Source: CAINVV01 sp036508555 (GTDB taxonomy: Bacteria > Bacteroidota > Bacteroidia > Bacteroidales > Prolixibacteraceae). From it: a DNA stretch of 30,202 nucleotides. The stretch spans positions 1 to 30,202 of the forward strand of contig DATCHD010000025.1 in assembly GCA_036508555.1 (NCBI GenBank), written 5' to 3'. Positions 17,069-24,111 of the stretch are shown here, piece after piece (the stretch's first letter is position 1; each line of letters opens with the position of its first letter). Made by a program: the position numbers and the translations under genes. The notes beneath the pieces were generated by a model. That model saw only the letters and a program-made list of their open reading frames with translations, searched no databases and was not told the DNA's origin.

Positions 17069-17121
17069 AATAGGCCGATTATTTTCTTAATACCTTTTTT
17101 ACATTTAATTAACACAAAAAA

Positions 17122-17153
17122 TTTGTGAGAATCCAAATTCAGCCTTATGTTTG
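17122..17153 (+). promoter_or_regulatory. Complete Bacteroidota promoter, small-RNA copy 2
   Basis: TTTG (17122-17125), 20 bases, TATGTTTG (17146-17153). Only the free positions of the consensus differ from copy 1 (TATC to TATG), as expected of a functional promoter under selection. Confidence 0.8.
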
Positions 17154-17156
17154 CAT

Positions 17157-17243
17157 TACATTTTTTTTCATAAGTTTAGGTTTAGTTAGTTTGGTTAGTT
17201 TTAGTAAAAGGATGGAGCCGCCCGGTTTCATCCTTTTCAATTT
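17157..17243 (+). ncRNA. Putative small RNA, tandem copy 2
   Basis: Same design as copy 1: TACA, eight T, CATAAGTTTAGG, a shorter TTAG-rich linker, then a hairpin and T-rich tail. The linker is 37 bases from CATAAG to the hairpin against 45 in copy 1. In the hairpin, one wobble of copy 1 has become a T-A pair and one G-C pair has become a wobble, so pairing is kept while sequence changes. The 3' end lies about 20 bases from the convergent SNF2 gene stop, so the hairpin probably also ends transcription of that gene. Confidence 0.7.
17206..17237. terminator. Terminator hairpin of small-RNA copy 2, probably bidirectional
   Basis: AAAAGGATGGAGCC - GCCC - GGTTTCATCCTTTT forms a 14-pair stem with G-T wobbles. 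It sits 26 bases beyond the stop codon of the minus-strand SNF2 helicase, with T-rich tails on both strands. Confidence 0.75.
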
Positions 17244-17262
17244 TAGGAACTTTTAAGAGCAC

Positions 17263-20199
17263 TTATTCGAACAGCTGAATCAATTCATCCTTGCCAAATA
17301 TCGCAAAAGGATCGTTTCTGTTGATAAACTGATTGGCAAGCGCGGCCTTCTTTTCCTGAAGCACCTGGATCTTCTCTTCGATACTCTTTTCAGAAATAAA
17401 GCGATAGACAAATACTTTTTTGTCCTGTCCGATGCGGTGCGCACGGCTTACAGCCTGCATCTCCGCAGCCGGATTCCACCATGGATCAACAATAAAGATG
17501 TAATCGGCAGCAGTAAGATTGAGCCCGACACCCCCTGCTTTCAGGGAAATAAGAAAAATATTCTTTCGACTGTCGAACTGAAATTCTTCAATGACAGATT
17601 TCCTGTCGGTGGTCTGACCCGTGAGCCGGCAAAATCCCCAGTTATTCTGTTTGCATGCCGCATCCAACAGGTTGATGTGCTTGACAAAGGAAGAAAAAAC
17701 AAGAATCTTGTGATTTTCTGCTACCAGGACCTCCAGCATCGCAAGAATCTCATTAAACTTCCCGGATTCCAAATCTGAACCAGGATCAACCAGCCGGGGA
17801 TGAATAGCGATCTGCCTCAGCCTGGTTAGAGCCTGCAGCACAATAAAGGTTGTATTCCGCGGCTCCCGGTCATCCATATTTTGCAGCAACCAGTTCCTAA
17901 CAGAAGATTTCTCCGATTCATACAATTCTGATTGTCCTGCAGTCATTGCAATGGTTAGCAATTCTTCCATTACCGGAGGAAGATCAGCGGCCACCTGCTC
18001 CTTCGTCCTCCTGAGAATAAATGGTTCGATTAACCTCTGTAACCTGGAAGCTGCATCGGGATCCTGGTCTCTTTCAATTGGTAACATGTAATTCTCCCTG
18101 AAAAATTTGAAACTTCCGAGCTGGCCCGGATTAAGAAAATTCATTTGGGACCAGAGATCTGATAGAGAGTTCTCGATAGGTGTACCTGTCAAAGACAACC
18201 GGTGACTTGAATGAAGCGACGCCAGGGCGTGGTAGCTTTTTGATTCTGAATTCTTAATATTCTGACTCTCATCCAGAATCAAATAGAAAAAAGTGTGTTT
18301 TGTAAGTTCTTCTACGTCATTCCTGACTGTTCCATAAGTAGTCAGGATAATGTCACACAGATGAATTGCCGTGGAAATATCAATTTTTTCACGACGCTTG
18401 ATTCCGGAATAGGAATATACTTTTAGGGAAGGAGCAAACTTTGCGATCTCATTTTCCCAGTTATGAATAAGTGATACCGGCAAAACGATGAGACTTGCCG
18501 GCTGGTGTTCCTCAGCAACAGGATTATTATCAGCAAAGAGTGATAGCTGTCCTCTGGAATCAATCCTCGGAAGATATCCAATTTCCTTCTTCCGCTTCAA
18601 TTTCATCAGGATTACCAACGTTTGTAATGTTTTCCCCAGACCCATGTCGTCTGCCAGACAACCGTTCATTCGATTTTCCCAAAGATGATAGAGCCAGTTA
18701 TACCCATCGTGCTGGTAGTTTCTCAATTGAGCGTTGAGATTTTTCGGAATTTCCCTGTTCTCAATTTTCTTGTTGCTCAACGACCGAATGTTTTCCTGAA
18801 GGTCCGGCTGGGCAGATGAAATATTCCCATCCAGAAGCATAAAGTGAAAAGGCTTAAGAATGAGCCTGTTGGCTTCAGTCTTTGCGAAAGAAAATATTTC
18901 ACCAAACTGAGCGAACCAAGTCTCGGGCAGAATAAAAATCTCCCCATCAGGCAGCTTATATTCTCTTATTTTATTGTATATCAGCCTTTTGAAACGAATA
19001 AAAGGAATATTCCATTCACCGATCTGCAAGGTCATCTCCAGATCAAACCAGTCGATCTTGTCCTGAACAACTATTTTAAGATCATGATTACCAAGAAAGT
19101 ATGGATTCAACAGTTGTGATTGTGATAGAATAAATCCGGACTTTCTCAGTACATCAGAGTGGATAGATAACCACCCGATGGTCTGATACAGGGCCTCATT
19201 ATGTAATATCGAAGGTGAAATATCCAGTTTGAGGCCTTCCGGGGATCCGGTCAATTCCAGTTCCCTTAATAAGCTCAGCTTGTCGTTTTCCCAGTCCAGG
19301 TCACGGCTGAAAACTTCAAAAATGTACTGATTGTCAGATTTTTTAAGGACGACGGCACGATGTTCTCCTTCTTTCAGATGCAATTTCAATCCATTGTAAG
19401 TGAAATACAATATGAAGACCGGCATCTCATTCAGATCCAACTCAAGCGACAAGATTACACCTTTAACCGGGTTAATCTTTCGGATTTCAAATCCGGAAGA
19501 GCGGACTTCCTGACACTTGATTGCGTTAAGGATAAAAGTTTCGTAGTACTTGTCTTCCATTTTCTTGGGGATGGAAATAAACTCCTTCTCCCGAAATGGC
19601 AATAACTTTGAGGCTGAGATTTGGTCGAAAAAATAAATACGGTTTTGATAATAGATTCTACAGGGTTCATTGACCAGTATCTCCACATTCTTCTTCAACA
19701 GGGAGAAGTGTTCCTCTCCGTTGCGAAGGGTCAGAAAATATCGTGTCTCATCCTCTAGCCGATGGAAATTAAAGACAGTCCCAGTATCCTCATAGCAAAG
19801 CGTGATCAAGTCTTCCTTATAAAGATTATCATATTTATCTCTCCTTTGATAGATTGGTAAGGTGCTGGTCTTCAGAATATCCAATAACTCCGTGAGTACG
19901 GATTCAATGTAAGAAATCACTTTCTGCCGCATATCATCCTTCCTGATCAGCAGAAGGAATTCACTTGAAGGCTTACCAGGAGAAAATCTTTTGATAAGTT
20001 TCTCGTCGCTGTAACGTTCTGTATGTTTGACAATCTTTGTCTCTTCGGCGGTAAATTGAGAAGGATTTTCTGTCAGGTCGTGTTGCCTGACTCTCCTCAA
20101 CAATCTCAAATAGGGTTCCCCGGGAGTCTGTTCCGCGAAATATGGAACGAGCAGATTCCCGAAATTCCTGTGTTTGGAAAGCGTTACAACAAAAATCAT
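17263..20199 (-). CDS. SNF2-family (DEAD/DEAH-like) helicase/ATPase
   Basis: This 978-residue protein has an unrecognised N-terminal half (about 1-480) and a complete SNF2 motor: Walker A in LADDMGLGKTLQT (about residue 520), motif II DESQN (about 643; relatives often have DE.Q or DEAH), motif III LSLTGTPIENSLSDLWSQ, and C-terminal motifs LISLKAGGVGLNLTAADYIF and SRAHRIGQDKKVFVYRF (about 915). These proteins translocate on double-stranded DNA and displace bound proteins. Bacterial members (RapA/HepA-like) often act on RNA polymerase or in DNA repair, but the partner here is unknown. The start is one base after the SUI1 gene stop, so translation is probably coupled. A bidirectional terminator hairpin follows. 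Confidence 0.93.
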   Translation of the reverse strand: MIFVVTLSKHRNFGNLLVPYFAEQTPGEPYLRLLRRVRQHDLTENPSQFTAEETKIVKHTERYSDEKLIKRFSPGKPSSEFLLLIRKDDMRQKVISYIESVLTELLDILKTSTLPIYQRRDKYDNLYKEDLITLCYEDTGTVFNFHRLEDETRYFLTLRNGEEHFSLLKKNVEILVNEPCRIYYQNRIYFFDQISASKLLPFREKEFISIPKKMEDKYYETFILNAIKCQEVRSSGFEIRKINPVKGVILSLELDLNEMPVFILYFTYNGLKLHLKEGEHRAVVLKKSDNQYIFEVFSRDLDWENDKLSLLRELELTGSPEGLKLDISPSILHNEALYQTIGWLSIHSDVLRKSGFILSQSQLLNPYFLGNHDLKIVVQDKIDWFDLEMTLQIGEWNIPFIRFKRLIYNKIREYKLPDGEIFILPETWFAQFGEIFSFAKTEANRLILKPFHFMLLDGNISSAQPDLQENIRSLSNKKIENREIPKNLNAQLRNYQHDGYNWLYHLWENRMNGCLADDMGLGKTLQTLVILMKLKRKKEIGYLPRIDSRGQLSLFADNNPVAEEHQPASLIVLPVSLIHNWENEIAKFAPSLKVYSYSGIKRREKIDISTAIHLCDIILTTYGTVRNDVEELTKHTFFYLILDESQNIKNSESKSYHALASLHSSHRLSLTGTPIENSLSDLWSQMNFLNPGQLGSFKFFRENYMLPIERDQDPDAASRLQRLIEPFILRRTKEQVAADLPPVMEELLTIAMTAGQSELYESEKSSVRNWLLQNMDDREPRNTTFIVLQALTRLRQIAIHPRLVDPGSDLESGKFNEILAMLEVLVAENHKILVFSSFVKHINLLDAACKQNNWGFCRLTGQTTDRKSVIEEFQFDSRKNIFLISLKAGGVGLNLTAADYIFIVDPWWNPAAEMQAVSRAHRIGQDKKVFVYRFISEKSIEEKIQVLQEKKAALANQFINRNDPFAIFGKDELIQLFE

Positions 20200-20200
20200 A

Positions 20201-20557
20201 TTAACCCCCTACTCTTTTTACTTTATAACCGTCGGCTGTCAGTAAGGCAATTGTCCGATCCCTGAAATCTCCCTGGATTAGGATCTCACCCTCTTTTACC
20301 GAGCCGCCGACGCCGAATCTGGATTTTAATTTTTTACCGAGTTCGATCAGATCATCTTCCTTTCCGATGAATCCAGTTATCAGTGTAACAACTTTCCCCG
20401 CACGTTGTTTCTTATCAAGCAGGATTTTCAGGTTTTGTTTGGATGGGGCAAGCGTTTCCTGCACTTCATCCTCCTGGTTGAGCTGATAACTGAAATTGTC
20501 GGCTGTCGAATAGACAACTCCTTCCCTGTTTTTTTTCTGCTGATTCTGAGGCTTCAT
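20201..20557 (-). CDS. yciH: SUI1/eIF1-family translation factor (YciH-like)
   Basis: This 118-residue protein has a disordered, polar N-terminus (about 1-45) followed by a full SUI1 domain at about 50-118: LKILLDKKQRAGKVVTLITG, the conserved FIGKEDDLIELGKKLKSRFG, then VGGSVKEGEILIQGDFRD and the terminal GYKVKRVGG. The family resembles eIF1 and in bacteria helps discriminate start codons or initiation complexes, a minor and non-essential role in E. coli. The basic loop KKQRAGK is the expected rRNA contact. It is the first gene of a two-gene minus-strand unit with the SNF2 helicase. Confidence 0.95.
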   Translation of the reverse strand: MKPQNQQKKNREGVVYSTADNFSYQLNQEDEVQETLAPSKQNLKILLDKKQRAGKVVTLITGFIGKEDDLIELGKKLKSRFGVGGSVKEGEILIQGDFRDRTIALLTADGYKVKRVGG

Positions 20558-20625
20558 CTATAAAAACTTTCTGTTTTCTAACTGTTTGGAAAATCAAGGG
20601 TATATTTTGGAAATATTGCAAACTA

Positions 20626-20633
20626 CAAAGATA
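20626..20633 (-). promoter_or_regulatory. Candidate -7 element for yciH-SNF2
   Basis: On the minus strand this reads TATCTTTG, an exact TAnnTTTG match, 68 bases before the yciH start. No TTTG is present at the expected upstream spacing. Confidence 0.45.
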
Positions 20634-20735
20634 GCAGTTTGGTAAATGAGTGAGATGCTTATTTAATAATATTTTAAACTGCATAGAATTTTTCTTAATT
20701 GCTCTTTTTGAACGTAATCAATCAATCGAAATAAC

Positions 20736-20743
20736 TACTTTTG
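20736..20743 (+). promoter_or_regulatory. Candidate -7 element for the nfnAB operon
   Basis: TACTTTTG matches TAnnTTTG exactly and lies 26 bases before the nfnA start. A TTTG (20707-20710) lies upstream, but with 25 rather than about 20 bases between. Confidence 0.5.
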
Positions 20744-20769
20744 GACGTTTTTTCAATTTTTAATTTCTG

Positions 20770-21591
20770 ATGAACAAAATAATAGAAAAGGAATATTTCT
20801 CTGACAAAGTGGTCCGTTTTGTGGTGGAGAGTCCGAAGATTGCTAAGTCCAGGAAGGCTGGAAACTTCGTTATTCTCAAGATCGGTGAAAAGGGTGAACG
20901 TTTCCCGCTCACGATAGCTGGTGCGGATGTCGCCAAGGGAACCATTACCCTGGTCGTTCAGATTGTTGGGGTCAGTTCTGCCAAGTTAGCTGCTTTAGAG
21001 GTTGGAGACAGCATTACCGATCTGGTCGGTCCGCTGGGTAAACCAACAGAGATTCATCTCAAGGGAACGATCCTGGCATGTGGCGGTGGCGTCGGTGTTG
21101 CGCCGCTTTTACCTATCGTGGAAGCTTTTAAAAAAGCTGGAAACCGCGTAGTTTCTGTTATTGCTGCCAGAAGTAAGGATCTGATAATTCTGGAAGATCA
21201 GATAAGGCTATGGTCGGATGAAGTGATCGTGATGACCGACGATGGATCCTACGGTAGACAGGGATTGATTACCGCCGGAATGGAAGAGGTGATACAGCGC
21301 GAAAAAGTCGACGAATGTATCGTGATTGGCCCGGCCATCATGATGAAGTTCGCTGCCCTTACGACCAAAAAATATAATATTCCTACCCAGGCCAGTCTGA
21401 ACTCTATCATGGTAGACGGTACAGGCATGTGTGGTGCCTGTAGGGTGACAGTAGGTGGAAAGACCAGATTTACCTGTGTCGACGGACCGGAATTCGATGC
21501 TCATCAGATTAATTTTGACGAGATGCTGATGCGCCTGGGAGGCTACCGTGCCGAAGAGGTTATTGCCAACGAAAAATATTTTCAAAAATAA
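20770..21591 (+). CDS. nfnA: NADH-dependent ferredoxin:NADP+ oxidoreductase subunit A (NfnA; sulfide dehydrogenase-like)
   Basis: This 273-residue FAD/NAD and [2Fe-2S] protein of the PyrK/NfnA family has an FAD-binding barrel at about 1-95 (GNFVILKIGEKGERFPLTIA), an NAD-binding domain at about 100-215 (ACGGGVGVAPLLPIVEAF), and a C-terminal cluster site VDGTGMCGACRVTVGG...CVD. The spacing D-x4-C-x2-C-x11-C equals the Asp plus three Cys ligand set described for Thermotoga NfnA, which supports NfnA over a plain PyrK with four Cys. With NfnB it bifurcates electrons between NADH, ferredoxin and NADPH in the cytoplasm, typical of anaerobes. It heads an operon with nfnB, 10 bases downstream. Confidence 0.9.
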   Translation: MNKIIEKEYFSDKVVRFVVESPKIAKSRKAGNFVILKIGEKGERFPLTIAGADVAKGTITLVVQIVGVSSAKLAALEVGDSITDLVGPLGKPTEIHLKGTILACGGGVGVAPLLPIVEAFKKAGNRVVSVIAARSKDLIILEDQIRLWSDEVIVMTDDGSYGRQGLITAGMEEVIQREKVDECIVIGPAIMMKFAALTTKKYNIPTQASLNSIMVDGTGMCGACRVTVGGKTRFTCVDGPEFDAHQINFDEMLMRLGGYRAEEVIANEKYFQK

Positions 21592-21601
21592 GGATTAAAA
21601 A

Positions 21602-23104
21602 ATGTCTTTAGAACCAGAATATCTCAAGAATGAGCGCAGTCAGGAGTGGCGAGCCGCCTTGCGTTCCAAAACAAAAAATAAGGAAAGAACTGCGATCCCA
21701 AGAGTCCATATGCCTGAACAGGCACCCGAAGTCAGGGTAAAACACCAGGATTGGGAGGTCAACCTTGGCATTACTCCGGAGCAAGCCTTGCTCGAAGCTA
21801 CCCGCTGCCAGGATTGTGTCACTCCTACCTGCATAGAAGGTTGTCCGGTAAACATCAACATCCCAAAATTTGTTAAGCTGATCGAAAACGGTGATATTTT
21901 AGGTGCAGCTGCCACTCTTAAGGAGACGAACGCTTTGCCGGCTGTTTGCGGCAGGGTTTGTCCGCAGGAGAAACAGTGTGAATCACGTTGTTTTTATCTT
22001 GAGAAGATGAACCTGGAGTCTGTTGCCATCGGTCATCTCGAACGATTTGCAGCCGATTATGAAAGAGCCTCCGGCACATCCAATATTCCAAAGACAGAGG
22101 CACCCAATGGCATCAAAGTTGCCACAGTGGGCTCAGGACCTGCGGCGCTTTCTTTCGCCGGCAACATGGTAAAATATGGTTACGACGTCACCGTTTTCGA
22201 AGCACTGCACGAAGTTGGCGGTGTATTAAAATATGGTATCCCTGAATTTCGGCTTCCCAATTCTGTCGTGGATTTTGAGCTCGACAACCTGAAGAAAATG
22301 GGCGTAAAATTTGAGACCAACTTCATTGTTGGCCGGACTGCCTCTTTCGACGACCTTCGCGAGGAGGGCTTCCAGGCATTCTTCATCGGCAGTGGAGCAG
22401 GTTTACCCAGGTTTATGGATATTCCCGGCGAAAACCACAACGGTATTCTCTCTTCCAATGAATATCTCACACGCGTCAACCTGATGGGAGCCAATTCAGA
22501 AAACAGCGATACACCTGTTATTCTGGGCAAGCGCGTGGCCGTCATCGGCGGAGGAAATACAGCGATGGACTCAGTTCGTACCGCACTGCGTCTCGGTGCT
22601 GACAGGGCAATGATCATTTATCGCCGATCGGAAGCCGAAATGCCCGCCCGAATCGAAGAGGTTAAGCATGCCAAGGAAGAAGGTGTTGAATTCATGAACC
22701 TTTGTAATCCGCTCGAATATTTTGCCGATGCGAAAGGGATGGTTAACAGGATGCGCCTCAATAGGATGGGTCTTGGAGAACCGGATGCTTCAGGCAGAAG
22801 AAGACCGATTCCCATTGATGGTTCTGAATTCGAACTGGATGTTGATCTGGTCATCGTGGCTGTCGGAGTTTCACCTAATCCACTGGTTCCTTCCTGTCTA
22901 CCTGATCTGAAGGTCTCCAAATGGGGCACCATCGAGGTAGCAGAAGAGAAGATGCAATCCTCCATCGAAGAGATGTTTGCGGGTGGCGATATCGTAAGGG
23001 GTGGCGCGACCGTTATCCTGGCCATGGGAGACGGAAGAAAAGCGGCTGAAAACATGCACAACTATCTTCAGAATAAATTAGCTAACAGTACTAAAATCAA
23101 TTGA
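21602..23104 (+). CDS. nfnB: NfnB / NADPH-dependent glutamate synthase small-subunit-type flavoprotein
   Basis: This 500-residue protein contains two [4Fe-4S] motifs, C69-x2-C-x4-C-x3-C81 and C116-x3-C-x5-C-x3-C130 (CGRVCPQEKQCESRC), then an FAD dinucleotide fold (VATVGSGPAALSFAG, GGVLKYGIPEFRLP) and an NADPH fold (VAVIGGGNTAMDSVRTALRL, with IYRRSEAEMPAR). It ends with FAGGDIVRGGATVILAMGDG, the second FAD contact. The same architecture serves as GltD in glutamate synthase, but the adjacent nfnA, the absence of a large GltB subunit and the archaeal/anaerobe-type homotetramer form point to NfnB, the large subunit of the electron-bifurcating transhydrogenase. An AAGGA sequence precedes the start. 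The next gene begins one base after the stop. Confidence 0.92.
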   Translation: MSLEPEYLKNERSQEWRAALRSKTKNKERTAIPRVHMPEQAPEVRVKHQDWEVNLGITPEQALLEATRCQDCVTPTCIEGCPVNINIPKFVKLIENGDILGAAATLKETNALPAVCGRVCPQEKQCESRCFYLEKMNLESVAIGHLERFAADYERASGTSNIPKTEAPNGIKVATVGSGPAALSFAGNMVKYGYDVTVFEALHEVGGVLKYGIPEFRLPNSVVDFELDNLKKMGVKFETNFIVGRTASFDDLREEGFQAFFIGSGAGLPRFMDIPGENHNGILSSNEYLTRVNLMGANSENSDTPVILGKRVAVIGGGNTAMDSVRTALRLGADRAMIIYRRSEAEMPARIEEVKHAKEEGVEFMNLCNPLEYFADAKGMVNRMRLNRMGLGEPDASGRRRPIPIDGSEFELDVDLVIVAVGVSPNPLVPSCLPDLKVSKWGTIEVAEEKMQSSIEEMFAGGDIVRGGATVILAMGDGRKAAENMHNYLQNKLANSTKIN

Positions 23105-23105
23105 T

Positions 23106-24101
23106 ATGCCGGATTTAAGTATAAAATATCTTGGACTCGAACTGAAAAGTCCGGTGATTGCTGGCAGTTGCAGTCTGACGCACAGCATCGACCACCTGAA
23201 AGCCATCGAAAAAGCCGGGGCTGGAGCAGTAGTGCTGAAATCTGTTTTCGAGGAGGAAATCTACCTCGAATATGCTCACGAGTTTGAGCAACTGGGTCCG
23301 ATGGACAACAACCTTGAATTTCTGGATTATTACGATCTTGAAATCAGGAAAGAAAATCTGAAACATTATCTACAACTGATCACCGATGCGAAGGCACAGC
23401 TTTCCATACCCGTCATTGCCAGCATTAACTGCATTTCCTCTCAGGAATGGGGATTCTTCGCCAGGAAGATTGAAGCGGCAGGTGCGGATGCGCTGGAGCT
23501 GAACATGTTCATGTCTCCAAGTAATCTATCAGTGACGAGCGAGGACAATGAGACCGCCTATTTCGATATCATCACCCGTGTGACTCAAAAAATATCCATC
23601 CCGGTCTCGGTGAAAATCAGTCCGTATTTCTCTAATCTGGGCGGAATGATCCGGGATATTTCCTTCTCGGGAATTAAGGGAATCGTCCTTTTCAACCGTT
23701 TTTATTCTCCGGATATCGATATTCACAAGGAGATCATTCACGGCACCAATGTTTTGAGTCATGAATTTGATTACCTGCTTTCGTTGCGCTGGCTGGCCAT
23801 GATGTCTAACCGCGTTAATTGTGACCTTGCATCCTCTACGGGTGTCCATAGCTGGGAAACAGCCGTAAAGATGATTCTCGCCGGAAGCCATGCTGTTCAG
23901 GTTGTTTCAGCACTTTATGATAAGGGTTTCGGTTTTATCGGTGAGATCAATCAGAAGATGTCGGCATGGATGACTGAACATCATTACGAAAATATTGATA
24001 GCTTTAGGGGGAAATTGGGCCAGGATAATTCAGTCAATCCGTCTGAATTCGAGCGGGTTCAGTTCATGAAAAATTTTGGAGAGTACAAATCCGGTCACTA
24101 A
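23106..24101 (+). CDS. Dihydroorotate dehydrogenase-like FMN protein lacking the catalytic Cys
   Basis: This 331-residue TIM-barrel flavoprotein resembles class 1 DHODs. FMN contacts are visible: K45 (VVLKSVFEEE, matching the conserved Lys of the family), the VKISPYFS strand (matching VKLPPYF), FNRFY near 195, and the phosphate-binding C-terminal ASSTGVHSWETAVKMILAGSHAVQVVSALY. However, the NLSCPN loop that supplies the catalytic Cys in class 1A/1B enzymes reads ELNMFMSPSN here, with Met at the Cys position (M136), and no Ser directly replaces it. The protein is therefore probably not PyrD; it belongs to the conserved DHOD-like group of anaerobic Bacteroidota. Its position between nfnB and a LysM gene suggests an NfnA-linked redox role, which is inference. 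Confidence 0.88.
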   Translation: MPDLSIKYLGLELKSPVIAGSCSLTHSIDHLKAIEKAGAGAVVLKSVFEEEIYLEYAHEFEQLGPMDNNLEFLDYYDLEIRKENLKHYLQLITDAKAQLSIPVIASINCISSQEWGFFARKIEAAGADALELNMFMSPSNLSVTSEDNETAYFDIITRVTQKISIPVSVKISPYFSNLGGMIRDISFSGIKGIVLFNRFYSPDIDIHKEIIHGTNVLSHEFDYLLSLRWLAMMSNRVNCDLASSTGVHSWETAVKMILAGSHAVQVVSALYDKGFGFIGEINQKMSAWMTEHHYENIDSFRGKLGQDNSVNPSEFERVQFMKNFGEYKSGH

Positions 24102-24111
24102 AAAAGTACCG

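Noticed and set aside
22180..23061. Two minus-strand open frames of about 145 codons opposite nfnB
   Set aside because: Ser/Pro/Arg-rich shadows of a well conserved gene.
21602..23104. Classic glutamate synthase small subunit (GltD)
   Set aside because: No GltB gene nearby, and nfnA with an Asp/Cys3 cluster site directly upstream favours NfnB.
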